A DNA stretch of 8,257 nucleotides from an uncultured Clostridia bacterium (GTDB lineage Bacteria > Bacillota > Clostridia > UBA1381), in contig CALXSW010000110.1 of assembly GCA_944391255.1 (NCBI GenBank), forward strand, positions 1 to 8,257, written 5' to 3'. The notes beneath the pieces are model-generated. The model was not told the origin of the DNA. It searched no databases and saw only the letters and a program-made list of their open reading frames with translations. Position 1 is the first letter of the stretch; each line of letters begins with the position of its first letter. Both the position numbers and the translations under genes were made by a program. Positions 1 to 7,883 of the stretch are shown here, in pieces.

Positions 1-1198
1 GATACCATTTCCATATACTGAAAATGATATACATGAAAACAGGAACAAGCTCATATATTATGAGTCAAGCAGAGGTTGTCCTTTTCGTTGCAGTTACTGT
101 CTTTCTTCGACAGTACATAATGTCAGATTCAGAAATCTTGAAACAGTAAAACGAGAATTGAAAGCGTTTATAGATCAGGGTTGCCGTATAATTAAATTTG
201 TTGACAGAACGTTCAATGCTGATAGAAAAAGAGCGGCTGAGCTTATAGAGTTTTTGATACTCGAGGGGAAAGCGACGCAGTTCCATTTTGAGATAGCGGC
301 TGATCTTATAAATGATGAAATGATAAGATTATTCAGATCGGCGCCAAAGGACATGTTTCTGCTTGAAATAGGCGTTCAGTCTACAAATAAAAATACGATA
401 GCCGAGATCGATAGAAAGACGGACTTTGAGCGAATATCGTCAGCTGTCAAAGCTCTTAAGGGTTCAGTGCATATGCATCTCGATCTTATAGCGGGATTGC
501 CGTATGAGAATTATGAGAGTTTTAAGCGCTCATTTAACGATGTTATGGAGCTTGAACCGGATGTTCTACAGCTCGGTTTTTTAAAACTGCTGCGAGGCAC
601 AAAAATAAGAGATCTCAAAGAAAAGCATGGATATATATTTGAAGATGATCCGCCATATGAGGTGTTGGGAAATAAATATATATCGTATGAAGAGATTTTA
701 AAGCTGAAAAGCATAGAATATGTTCTTGACAGATATTATAATAGCGAGATATTTCAGAACAGTATCAGATATCTTATAAAACGATATCATTCTCCATATG
801 AAATGTTTGAGTCATTAGCAGGATTTTTTGAAGAGCGTGGACTTTTTAGTATGGGTATATCGCAGTCCGGATTGTTCGGGTATCTTGCTGAATTTTGTGA
901 AGATGAGCTGTTTAGGGATTATCTTAAGCTTGATTATTTTATGAATACAAATAACCCATCTACGCCGTCATGGTCAAATGAGAGGTTTGACAGAACACTG
1001 CTAAAAAAACGCTTTGACATATTGACAGAGGATTTTATAAAAACTCATCTGCCGGAATATTCTGATATGCCTGTTAAGGAGATAATAAAGAGAATAAGCA
1101 TTGAGCGTTTTTCGTATGATGTTCTAAAAGACGGCAGAAGATATGAAAATATTTTAATTTTTGACAAGACGCATGACAGGATAATAAGGACAGTATAA
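1..1198 (+). CDS. B12-type radical SAM protein with DUF4080-like C-terminus (5' end outside window)
   Basis: The frame is open from base 2 to the TAA at 1196-1198, giving 398 visible residues. The N-terminus lies upstream. Visible residues 24-33 read RGCPFRCSYC, the CxxxCxxC motif (Cys 26, 30, 33) that holds the [4Fe-4S] cluster of radical SAM enzymes. FVDRTFN (66-72), EIGVQS (122-127) and LDLIAGLPYE (160-169) are the later strands of the radical SAM barrel. The tail from about residue 215 (PPYEVLGNKYISYEE, then a helical Tyr-rich stretch) resembles the DUF4080 domain, which in known relatives follows an N-terminal cobalamin-binding domain. That domain would be off the window. A TTG at 158 is not the start, because it would remove the iron-sulfur motif. 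The substrate of the family is unknown to me. The protein should be cytosolic. It is the first visible gene of a run that continues with an AEC permease 1 nt later. Family call is firm; function is open. Confidence 0.88.
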   Translation, partial: IPFPYTENDIHENRNKLIYYESSRGCPFRCSYCLSSTVHNVRFRNLETVKRELKAFIDQGCRIIKFVDRTFNADRKRAAELIEFLILEGKATQFHFEIAADLINDEMIRLFRSAPKDMFLLEIGVQSTNKNTIAEIDRKTDFERISSAVKALKGSVHMHLDLIAGLPYENYESFKRSFNDVMELEPDVLQLGFLKLLRGTKIRDLKEKHGYIFEDDPPYEVLGNKYISYEEILKLKSIEYVLDRYYNSEIFQNSIRYLIKRYHSPYEMFESLAGFFEERGLFSMGISQSGLFGYLAEFCEDELFRDYLKLDYFMNTNNPSTPSWSNERFDRTLLKKRFDILTEDFIKTHLPEYSDMPVKEIIKRISIERFSYDVLKDGRRYENILIFDKTHDRIIRTV

Positions 1199-1199
1199 A

Positions 1200-2147
1200 A
1201 TGGCAGGATTTACGGATATATTAAAAAGTATTTTTGTTTTGGGCATAGCAATGCTTGTAGGATTTACGGCTGTAAAGACCGGTTACATAAAGAAGGAAGC
1301 GCGTGACGCTGTTTCACAGATACTTGTGAGGATAACGCTGCCTATACTTGTTATAACGACGATGACAAAGCTGCAGCTTGACAGCGACAAAATAATAAAT
1401 TGTGTTAGTATACTTGTGATAGGCTGGATAAGTGTCGGTTGTATGTATATTATAGGCGCTGCTATAGCAAAGCTTTTTCATATGGAGGGGAAGCGGGCGA
1501 CGATGCACGCTTGTCTTTCGGCTTTTGGAAATATAGTGTTTATAGCATATCCGCTCATACAGAAAATATACGGTGATGAGGGAATACTGTACGCGGCGCT
1601 TTTCGCGTTTGCAAACGACTGCTATTTATGGACGTTTGGTGTATATAAACTGTCTACGGGCGGAGATGGAAAAAGTGTAAAGCTTACGGAAAATTTGAAA
1701 AAGCTTATCAATCCCGGAACTATAGCAGTAGCTATAGCGCTTGTTATGCTTGCGTTTGGACTTAAATTTACAGGGGCCCTTAAAGAATCACTTGAGGGAA
1801 TAGGTTCATGCACAACGTATCTGTCTATGATATTTTTAGGCGGAACTCTCGCAGATATAGATTTCAGGAGCTTATATAAGAGAGTAACGCTGTTTGTGCT
1901 GATATTTGTAAAGATGATAGCTTTTCCGGCTTTGTTACTTTTTGTTCTTAAGACTCTTAATATAAATGATACGGTAGCTGGCGTTGCAGTGTTGCAGGTG
2001 GCGATGCCTACATCAACGGTTCTTTCTATACTCGCTGCCGGATACAGAGGCGATGTTCTTTACAGCGCTGAAGGCGCGTTTTTAAGCACTTTGGCATGTG
2101 TTGGAACAATACCGGTAGTATACTATATGATATTGCATTTTATTTAA
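1200..2147 (+). CDS. AEC-family (auxin efflux carrier-type) membrane transporter
   Basis: This 315-residue protein is almost entirely hydrophobic segments separated by short loops, matching the usual length and about ten-helix layout of the AEC/Mem_trans family (PF03547). Family-like features include the ITLPIL segment (45-50) in the second helix, the FGNIVFIAYPLI segment (109-120), a mid-protein NPG turn (171-173) opening the second half after a charged cytoplasmic loop (about 150-168), and VAMPTSTVLSILAAGY (267-282) near the end. Members export or take up small organic acids such as malate or malonate in bacteria, but the substrate cannot be read from sequence. The ATG at 1200 has an AAGGA ribosome binding site at 1186-1190 with a 9-nt spacer. 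The gene begins one base after the radical SAM stop, so the two are very likely translated from one mRNA. Related permease families such as bile acid:sodium symporters are less likely given the half-repeat motifs. Confidence 0.9.
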   Translation: MAGFTDILKSIFVLGIAMLVGFTAVKTGYIKKEARDAVSQILVRITLPILVITTMTKLQLDSDKIINCVSILVIGWISVGCMYIIGAAIAKLFHMEGKRATMHACLSAFGNIVFIAYPLIQKIYGDEGILYAALFAFANDCYLWTFGVYKLSTGGDGKSVKLTENLKKLINPGTIAVAIALVMLAFGLKFTGALKESLEGIGSCTTYLSMIFLGGTLADIDFRSLYKRVTLFVLIFVKMIAFPALLLFVLKTLNINDTVAGVAVLQVAMPTSTVLSILAAGYRGDVLYSAEGAFLSTLACVGTIPVVYYMILHFI

Positions 2148-2152
2148 TATAT

Positions 2153-2157
2153 GGGGG
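2153..2157 (+). promoter_or_regulatory. Ribosome binding site deciding the start of the stalk-domain gene
   Basis: A GGGGG run lies 5 nt before the ATG at 2163. The in-frame ATG at 2151 has only TTATTTAATAT upstream, with no Shine-Dalgarno match. The run also lies inside any product begun at 2151, so 2163 is the better start. Confidence 0.65.
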
Positions 2158-2162
2158 TAAAT

Positions 2163-3692
2163 ATGAAGTTTAAAATCGCGGCTGTGATATTTTTGTTAGG
2201 TCTGTGTGTTTCAGGTATTCATGCAATGGCTAAGGACGCTTTCTTATGCATGAGACCAGAAGAGAATGTAGCGGTGACGATCGACGAAAATAAAAATTGT
2301 GTGTTTACGGAGATGCGAGCATCTAATGGAGCGCTTGTGAGTCCTCAGCTGTCAAAGGAAGGGGTAACATATCTTCCTTTAAGATATATTTGTGAAGCGG
2401 CAGGGCTTACAGAGGCGCCGGCAGGTGTGGATATGCCTGAAGGCTCATTCCGATATAATCCTTTGCCAGACGGACAGTATGTTGAAATACGTTCAGGCGG
2501 ACAATATTATGTTCATAAATTAGGTGATTATTTTTCATATGACGATGGTTCGGGCGTTATCAAGACAGGGCGAGCGGTAAATGTCGATGGCACTGTATAT
2601 ATACCTATGGGATATATAGCTAAGTTGACTAACGGTCAGGTCTTTTATAATGATAAGTGGAAAAAGATCTCGTTTTTAAGCGGAAGCTTGAATCATGATG
2701 ATTATCTTGACGCGGAAAATGATCTAAGATTTGACCGCAGAATGTATATGGAATATGAATTCTACTCAAATAATCTAACAGGCTCAACAATGTATCTTGC
2801 TACCGATGGCCTTGATATCAGAGATCTTAAGGATGAAACAGCGCAAAAGCCGAGAAGCATATCAAGAAGCGGAAACCGGCTATATTATCTTAATGAAGCT
2901 GGAACTGTAATGACAAAGACGGAGCGCCAGCCTGATGAGGCGGTAATGCAGTTCTATGATGAAAACGGCAATGGCGCGTCTATAAATGCTGTCACTGTGT
3001 TTGTATGTCGCAATAAGATATATGGTATCCAAGCTGAGTCGGGCAACTCGGGAAGACTTTTTCAGGCGAATCTTGACGGCACACAATTTGTATATTTGAC
3101 AAATGATTATGTATATAATCTTATAATGCGTAAGCGTGACGAGGTATATTATTTATATTACTGCGAGGCCGCGACAAAGGCGACTATACATATGATAGAT
3201 ACGCGCACAATGGATAATTACACTATAGAACTGACTAATTACAGCCATGTCAATGTGCTTGATAAGATAAAGCAGTTTGTTGTTGGCGACAGAATAGTCG
3301 CGACTATTGACGAGGCTGGAACTTTACGCGTATTCAGACTCGATGATTGTCTTGAGGATTTTGAAATACAGCGTGTATGGGATGAAAATTATCTCACATT
3401 CTGGACAACACCAGAGGGATACGAGCTGAATAATATAACAGCGATGAACTTTGATTATACTAATAATGTGCTGTACATATCTGCGACAACGGAAGGTTTC
3501 AGTGCCTCGTACTACTATACATTGCAGAACAATTGCCTTAAACGCCTCGAAACGAGCGATTATCCTATAACTGATGTAGCACTTTTCAAGAATTTAGGTG
3601 ATTGGACATTCCATGTAAAAATAGTAAATGGCGGCTGGCAGATGAACCATCTTGCATACTATGACGGAAATGTAGTATTTGAAGACGAGTGA
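2163..3692 (+). CDS. Secreted protein with copper-amine-oxidase-N-like stalk domain and unassigned beta-rich C-terminus
   Basis: The product has 509 residues. Residues 1-22 form a Sec signal peptide (MKFK, then a hydrophobic stretch ending near HAMA). About 36-173 looks like the copper amine oxidase N-terminal-type domain common in Firmicute surface proteins. It shows two copies of the half-motif: VTYLPLRYICEAAG (68-81) and VDGTVYIPMGYIAKLTNG (141-158). These domains act as structural stalks, and no copper amine oxidase catalytic domain follows. The remaining 320 or so residues repeat short beta-strand patterns (RLYYLNEAG, EVYYLYYC, VLYISATT), reminiscent of DUF5050-type or beta-propeller domains, but I cannot assign a family. 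No LPxTG, SLH or lipobox is visible, so it is probably secreted or loosely wall-bound. Its place between a permease and a polysaccharide deacetylase suggests an envelope role, which is inference. The stop is TGA, so TGA is a normal stop in this genome. Confidence 0.8.
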   Translation: MKFKIAAVIFLLGLCVSGIHAMAKDAFLCMRPEENVAVTIDENKNCVFTEMRASNGALVSPQLSKEGVTYLPLRYICEAAGLTEAPAGVDMPEGSFRYNPLPDGQYVEIRSGGQYYVHKLGDYFSYDDGSGVIKTGRAVNVDGTVYIPMGYIAKLTNGQVFYNDKWKKISFLSGSLNHDDYLDAENDLRFDRRMYMEYEFYSNNLTGSTMYLATDGLDIRDLKDETAQKPRSISRSGNRLYYLNEAGTVMTKTERQPDEAVMQFYDENGNGASINAVTVFVCRNKIYGIQAESGNSGRLFQANLDGTQFVYLTNDYVYNLIMRKRDEVYYLYYCEAATKATIHMIDTRTMDNYTIELTNYSHVNVLDKIKQFVVGDRIVATIDEAGTLRVFRLDDCLEDFEIQRVWDENYLTFWTTPEGYELNNITAMNFDYTNNVLYISATTEGFSASYYYTLQNNCLKRLETSDYPITDVALFKNLGDWTFHVKIVNGGWQMNHLAYYDGNVVFEDE

Positions 3693-3693
3693 T

Positions 3694-3701
3694 AAGGAGG
3701 G
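3694..3701 (+). promoter_or_regulatory. Strong ribosome binding site of the deacetylase gene
   Basis: AAGGAGGG sits 7 nt before the ATG at 3709. This spacing favours the ATG over the TTG immediately before it (3706), which would only add one extra Met. Confidence 0.8.
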
Positions 3702-3708
3702 ATGATTG

Positions 3709-4473
3709 ATGAAAAAAATAATTTCTTTTCTGAGCGTTATAGCTGCTATGATTATTATCGGTACAGTGTCATATGCAGCTACGATAAATGTTCCGATTTT
3801 ATGTTATCACAGTGTTTCAACAAATCCACTGGCGCTTGAAAATTATACGATAAGCAAAAGCGAGTTCGAGGATGATGTCAGATACTTTAAAAACAAGGGA
3901 TATAATTTAATTACGCCTGTAGAGCTGCCTTATGTATCAGGAGATTATGGAAACATCATCTTGTCTTTTGATGATGGATATGAGGATTTTTATAAGAATG
4001 TGTTTCCGATTCTCAAGGAGTATAACGCTAAGGCAGTTGTGTATGTGATCGGTTCAAAGATAGATAAAACAAATTATCTTAAGTCATGGCAGATAAAGGA
4101 AATGGATCAATCAGGATTGGTTGAGATAGGCAATCACACAGATATACTTCATTCACCGCCTAAAGATGTTTTGATTTCGTGGTATAATGATTCCTTTATG
4201 CTTAATGAAGCTATATATGATATAGGAAAGTGTAATCAGCGTTTATACGATATAATAGGTCATTATCCACAAAGTATATCTTATCCTTATGGAGCATACT
4301 CGGAATCACTTGAAAGACTGGTAAAGGACGAGCTGATGTTCTTGACATCAGTTACTACAAAGCATGGAATAGTAACATCTTCAAGCGACGTGTATAGTCC
4401 TATGAACAGGATATACAGGATCCATGGTGATACGCCTAAGGTCGTAGAGCAGAGGATATATAATCTCAAATAA
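3709..4473 (+). CDS. Secreted polysaccharide deacetylase (NodB homology, CE4 type)
   Basis: The product has 254 residues. Residues 1-24 are a Sec signal peptide (MKK, hydrophobic core, cleavage near SYA-A). The mature part is one NodB-homology domain (PF01522), which removes acetyl groups from GlcNAc or similar sugars using a divalent metal. Motifs in order: PILCYHSV (29-36), typical of one secreted subgroup; LSFDDGY (85-91), with Asp88 as the expected base and Asp89 as metal ligand; NHTDILH (142-148), supplying metal ligands His143 and His148 with one more residue between the histidines than the classic HSxxH; SYPYGAY (191-197); and a late RIHGD (237-241) whose His may be catalytic. Every key motif is present, so it should be active outside the membrane. 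It starts 16 nt after the stalk-protein gene and is probably last in the operon. The likely substrate is peptidoglycan or an exopolysaccharide, which sequence cannot settle. Confidence 0.9.
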   Translation: MKKIISFLSVIAAMIIIGTVSYAATINVPILCYHSVSTNPLALENYTISKSEFEDDVRYFKNKGYNLITPVELPYVSGDYGNIILSFDDGYEDFYKNVFPILKEYNAKAVVYVIGSKIDKTNYLKSWQIKEMDQSGLVEIGNHTDILHSPPKDVLISWYNDSFMLNEAIYDIGKCNQRLYDIIGHYPQSISYPYGAYSESLERLVKDELMFLTSVTTKHGIVTSSSDVYSPMNRIYRIHGDTPKVVEQRIYNLK

Positions 4474-4486
4474 GACAAGATCATAT

Positions 4487-4523
4487 AAAAAGCAGAGTGG
4501 CATATAAAGCCACCTGCTTTTTT
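4487..4523. terminator. Bidirectional rho-independent terminator between convergent genes
   Basis: AAAAAGCAG (4487-4495) pairs with CTGCTTTTT (4514-4522), and GTGGC (4497-4501) pairs with GCCAC (4509-4513), around a 7-nt loop. One unpaired A (4496) interrupts the stem. Read on the + strand it ends in a T run after the deacetylase gene. Read on the - strand it also ends in a T run just after the glucosaminidase stop. One hairpin can therefore end both transcripts. Confidence 0.88.
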
Positions 4524-4525
4524 AA

Positions 4526-6199
4526 TTATTTAAGTTCAAATTCATTTTCTCCTTTAAAAAGCGGGATCTCATACGAAAGCTCCGCATCAGGGAATGAGTC
4601 AAACATTGTTTTAAGAGTTTTAGCCTGAGCAGTTGCCCAGTCTATATCAGTCGCGTATTGATGCTTGCCCGGACTGTCGGGATTCCAGCGCATCTTGTAT
4701 AATGTGTTCTGCTTATAGCTTGAGTTGTTTATATAATTGGCGCTTATCCAGGCGGCGCCTCCGGAAATAGCTTTATCGACGTCTGTCCAGCCTTGGGCGT
4801 ACGCATATTCCGAACCATATTTTACAGCGTTTGAATCATATGCGCCTATTCCAAACATATTATAAACTACAGTGCCATTCACATCTACACCTGACGCAAG
4901 CTCCGAAAAACCATTGCCGGTCTCAAGACAGGCATGAGTTACAAGATAAAGCTCGCTTATGTTGTTCGCTGCTGCAGCGTCCTTGAATTGCTGTCCTTTT
5001 CCCTCAAGAACTCCTTTTCCATGCAGATAATTGTTTAACGTTTCAACTGAAACATTATTTGACTGGGAAAGATCGATGAACTGATATTTGCCGTATCCGC
5101 TCGCGTGAGATGATGGAGATACCGCTTCAAGAACTTCTTCCTTTTCAGCGCGTCTGTTCTCGGAATATTTGACAGGGGAAAGCGAGTATTGAAATTCAGC
5201 AAATTCGTTCAATGTATAGTCATATTTTGTGAACTGCGGTTTTGATGATAGTTCGGCTATACGTTCTGAAACAGATTTTGAAACTACCTTCATATTTGTA
5301 TCCTTGTCATTCGGCGGTACAACCTCGATATCGAATGAATCCTTTTTACCGTTTGATGATTCAACAGTAATAGTGGCTGTTCCTGTTTCCGCACCTCTTA
5401 TGATACCGTTTTGATCTACAGATATTATATTACTGTCAGATGATGACCATTTTACGCTTTTGTCTTTTACCGTGTCAGGGTATATATATGAGGAAAGAGA
5501 ATAATCGGCTCCAAGCCGTATTTTATCTACTGCATTTGTTATGAATACAGCTTTAGTTGTGACATTATAGAGTCCAACGTATACGGTGCATTTCGCTGTT
5601 CTGCTGCCGTCAGCAAGCTCGGCATATATGCTTGTCGTTCCAACGCCGTTAGGGATCACAAGACCGTTATCATCTACTGTAGCAACAGATGTGTCGCCCG
5701 AATACCAGTTTATTATATCAGGATCAAGTGAAACAGGATCACTGTCTATAGTCAGCTGATAAGGCTCAGACATATCAGCGAACATATTGATCTCTGTATC
5801 TGATAATGCGAATTTGCGTATTGAGCTTGTAGCATAGACAGGATAAGTTTTTTTGATATCGCCGCATGATATGGTAATGTTGGCTTGAGCGGTCTGACCG
5901 TCAGATGTCACATGACCGTGATCATCAACTGTAATTGAAGGGTTATCTGAAGAATATGTGATAGGCTTGTCAGTCGAGTTTATCGGCACTGAAAGAGCAC
6001 CGATATCTGCGCTGTTCTGATCGCTGTCAGTATAAATTATTGTCGCAGTAGAAGGCGTTATAATATCCTCCGTCTTTATTTCGTCAAAACTAAACACCAT
6101 AGCTAAACGTATTTTTGAACGGAAATCATTATCATTTTTAGCTTCGGCTGAAATGGCTGCTGAAATTATCAAAGCTGATAAAAGTATTATTTTTTTCAT
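4526..6199 (-). CDS. Secreted N-acetylglucosaminidase (LytD-like, GH73) with three Ig-like domains
   Basis: The product has 557 residues. Residues 1-20 are a signal peptide (MKK, hydrophobic core, AISAEA). Three Big2-type Ig-like domains follow at about 32-124, 126-209 and 212-295. They share the pattern of a Ser/Trp-rich strand, then V(D)xxGxV/I, then a G-T/A rich strand; examples are WYSGDTSVATVDDNGLV and VKWSSSDSNIISVDQNGII. A linker (about 296-369) carries YTLNEFAEFQ, seen ahead of the catalytic domain in LytD relatives. The glucosaminidase domain spans about 370-544: THACLETGNG with the presumed catalytic Glu426, YNMFGIGAYD (446-455) and YAYAQGW (465-471). It would cleave GlcNAc-beta-1,4-MurNAc bonds in peptidoglycan, for cell separation or wall turnover. 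No SLH, choline-binding or LPxTG anchor is seen, so the Ig-like repeats may mediate wall binding or spacing. The ATG at 6199 has AGGTGA 7 nt upstream; a TTG at 6247 lies inside the -35 box and is rejected. Confidence 0.92.
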   Translation of the reverse strand: MKKIILLSALIISAAISAEAKNDNDFRSKIRLAMVFSFDEIKTEDIITPSTATIIYTDSDQNSADIGALSVPINSTDKPITYSSDNPSITVDDHGHVTSDGQTAQANITISCGDIKKTYPVYATSSIRKFALSDTEINMFADMSEPYQLTIDSDPVSLDPDIINWYSGDTSVATVDDNGLVIPNGVGTTSIYAELADGSRTAKCTVYVGLYNVTTKAVFITNAVDKIRLGADYSLSSYIYPDTVKDKSVKWSSSDSNIISVDQNGIIRGAETGTATITVESSNGKKDSFDIEVVPPNDKDTNMKVVSKSVSERIAELSSKPQFTKYDYTLNEFAEFQYSLSPVKYSENRRAEKEEVLEAVSPSSHASGYGKYQFIDLSQSNNVSVETLNNYLHGKGVLEGKGQQFKDAAAANNISELYLVTHACLETGNGFSELASGVDVNGTVVYNMFGIGAYDSNAVKYGSEYAYAQGWTDVDKAISGGAAWISANYINNSSYKQNTLYKMRWNPDSPGKHQYATDIDWATAQAKTLKTMFDSFPDAELSYEIPLFKGENEFELK

Positions 6200-6206
6200 A
6201 ATCAAA

Positions 6207-6212
6207 TCACCT
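6207..6212 (-). promoter_or_regulatory. Ribosome binding site of the glucosaminidase gene
   Basis: On the - strand AGGTGA lies 7 nt before the ATG at 6199 and fixes that start. Confidence 0.75.
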
Positions 6213-6218
6213 AAAGAT

Positions 6219-6247
6219 ATTTTACATAATAAATCTTCTGATGTCAA
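6219..6247 (-). promoter_or_regulatory. Sigma-A type promoter of the glucosaminidase gene
   Basis: On the - strand a perfect -35 TTGACA (6242-6247) is followed by a 17-nt spacer and a -10 TAAAAT (6219-6224), with TG directly before the -10. The predicted start of transcription is near 6212. That leaves a leader of only about 13 nt, with the ribosome binding site at its very 5' end. Confidence 0.75.
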
Positions 6248-6320
6248 GTGTTAAATGAGAATATAACAAATAGATGATAAAAAACTTATAAAAAATTAAG
6301 AAATTTTGTTACTTTTTCTA

Positions 6321-6349
6321 TTGTAATATGAGGTTTTTTGTAGTATAAT
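6321..6349 (+). promoter_or_regulatory. Sigma-A type promoter of lysS
   Basis: TTGTAA (6321-6326), a 17-nt spacer and a perfect TATAAT (6344-6349) lie upstream of lysS. A/T tracts from about 6278 to 6320 could act as an UP element. Transcription would start near 6356, giving a leader of about 46 nt. That is too short for a T-box or lysine riboswitch, and none is seen. Confidence 0.8.
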
Positions 6350-6401
6350 TAGAATGATATGCTATTAAGTTTTACTTATATTCTACAAGGAGGATAACAA
6401 A

Positions 6402-7883
6402 ATGGAACAGCAGGATAGTTCAAGATTAAAGCAGATACTGAAGAACCGTCGTGACAAGCTCGCAGAGTATGTTGACGCGGGAATGGATCCGTTTAAGATC
6501 ACAAAGTTTAACAGAGATAACACATCTCAGAATATAAAGGACAATTACTCGGAGTTTGAAGATAAAGACGTGACAATAGCAGGAAGACTCATGTCAAAGA
6601 GAAGAATGGGCAAGGTGGGATTCGGTCATCTTGCTGACTTTGAAGGCAAAATACAGATATTTGCTAAAAAGGATGTTCTCGGCGATGAGGAATTTGACAG
6701 ATTCAAAAAGCTTGATATTGGTGATATCATAGGTGTTACAGGAAAGGTATTCACTACAGAGTCAGGTGAGATATCAGTAAGAGCAGAAAAGATAACATTG
6801 CTTGCAAAGTCACTTTTGCCGCTCCCGGAGAAGTTCCACGGATTAAATGACACTGATCTCAGATACAGACAGAGATATGTAGATCTCATAATGAACGAAA
6901 ATGTTAAAAAGACATTTGTAACTCGTTCAAAGATATTGACAGCTATAAGAAATTATCTTGATTCAAGGGGTTATTTTGAGGTAGAAACACCTATCTTGAA
7001 TACGATAGCCGGAGGCGCGGCTGCAAGACCGTTTATAACACATCACAACACTCTTGATATGGATATGTATCTTAGAATTGCGACAGAGCTTCATCTTAAG
7101 AGACTTATCGTAGGTGGTTTTGACAAGGTGTATGAAATGGGCAGACAGTTCCGTAACGAGGGTATGGACATAAAGCACAATCCGGAATTTACAACAATAG
7201 AAATATATGAGGCTTACGCTGATTATAACGATATGATGGATCTTACAGAAAACCTGTTCAGATATTGTGCTGAAACAGTATGCGGAACTACAAAGATAAA
7301 CTATCAGGGCGTTGAAATAGATCTTTCACATTTCGAAAGAATACCTATGATAGACGCTGTGACGAAGTATTCAGGCGTTGATTTCAACACCATTACAACA
7401 GATGAGGAAGCGCAGGCAGCAGCAAAGGCAAAGGGGCTTGAAGTAGACCCTGCGAAGGCGACAAGGGGAGATATAATAGCGTTGTTCTTTGATGAATTCG
7501 TTGAAGAAAACCTTGTGCAGCCTACATTTATAACAGAATATCCTGTTGAGATCTCGCCATTGGCAAAGAGAATGCCATCAAAGCCAGAGCTTACAGAGAG
7601 ATTTGAGGTATTTATAACGGGACGTGAATTCGGTAATGCGTTCTCAGAGCTGAACGATCCTATCGATCAGCGCGCGAGATTTGAGCATCAGATGGAGCTT
7701 CGCGCTGCCGGTGACGATGAGGCATCTGAAATGGACGAGGACTTCTTAAACGCGCTTGAATACGGCATGCCACCTACAGGCGGACTTGGAATAGGTGTAG
7801 ACAGATTTGTAATGCTTTTAACAGACAGCTATTCAATAAGAGACGTGCTGCTCTTCCCGACAATGAAGCCGTTGGATAAATAA
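6402..7883 (+). CDS. lysS: Lysyl-tRNA synthetase, class II
   Basis: This is a complete 493-residue protein, within the usual length of bacterial class II LysRS. It charges tRNA-Lys with lysine using ATP and works as a cytosolic homodimer. The N-terminal OB-fold, which binds the anticodon, spans about 56-135 (VTIAGRLMSKRRMGKVGFGHL). The catalytic domain holds motif 1 around 172-198 (ending in GYFEVETPIL), motif 2 at 249-272 (QFRNEGMDIKHN, then PEFTTIEIYEAY) with ATP-contacting Arg251, and motif 3 at 460-472 (GGLGIGVDRFVML) with Arg468. GGAAARPFITHHN (204-216) and the ending RDVLLFPTMKP are also characteristic of LysRS. The start has AAGGAGG (6387-6393) 8 nt upstream. The gene has its own promoter and is not linked to greA or dus as in some Firmicutes. 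AsnRS and AspRS are excluded by these signatures. Nothing is missing or odd. Confidence 0.98.
   Translation: MEQQDSSRLKQILKNRRDKLAEYVDAGMDPFKITKFNRDNTSQNIKDNYSEFEDKDVTIAGRLMSKRRMGKVGFGHLADFEGKIQIFAKKDVLGDEEFDRFKKLDIGDIIGVTGKVFTTESGEISVRAEKITLLAKSLLPLPEKFHGLNDTDLRYRQRYVDLIMNENVKKTFVTRSKILTAIRNYLDSRGYFEVETPILNTIAGGAAARPFITHHNTLDMDMYLRIATELHLKRLIVGGFDKVYEMGRQFRNEGMDIKHNPEFTTIEIYEAYADYNDMMDLTENLFRYCAETVCGTTKINYQGVEIDLSHFERIPMIDAVTKYSGVDFNTITTDEEAQAAAKAKGLEVDPAKATRGDIIALFFDEFVEENLVQPTFITEYPVEISPLAKRMPSKPELTERFEVFITGREFGNAFSELNDPIDQRARFEHQMELRAAGDDEASEMDEDFLNALEYGMPPTGGLGIGVDRFVMLLTDSYSIRDVLLFPTMKPLDK

Noticed and set aside
158..1198. Radical SAM gene starting at TTG 158
   Set aside because: The frame is open back to base 2 and includes the CxxxCxxC motif at visible residues 26-33, so the gene starts before the window.
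2151..2162. ATG 2151 as start of the stalk-domain gene
   Set aside because: No ribosome binding site upstream, while the GGGGG run at 2153-2157 is well placed for ATG 2163 and the signal peptide then begins with MKFK.
6200..6247. Longer glucosaminidase starting at TTG 6247
   Set aside because: It would put 16 extra residues before a standard signal peptide, lies within the -35 box, and lacks a ribosome binding site; ATG 6199 has one.
6350..6401. T-box or lysine riboswitch before lysS
   Set aside because: The predicted leader is about 46 nt, with no specifier stem, antiterminator or terminator hairpin.
65..7178. Short open frames of 60-90 codons on the strand opposite, or in other frames of, the large genes (for example 511-714, 6626-6889, 6963-7178)
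   Set aside because: All lie inside well-supported genes, show no family motifs or ribosome binding sites, and are low in complexity or rich in Ser/Ile as expected of shadows.
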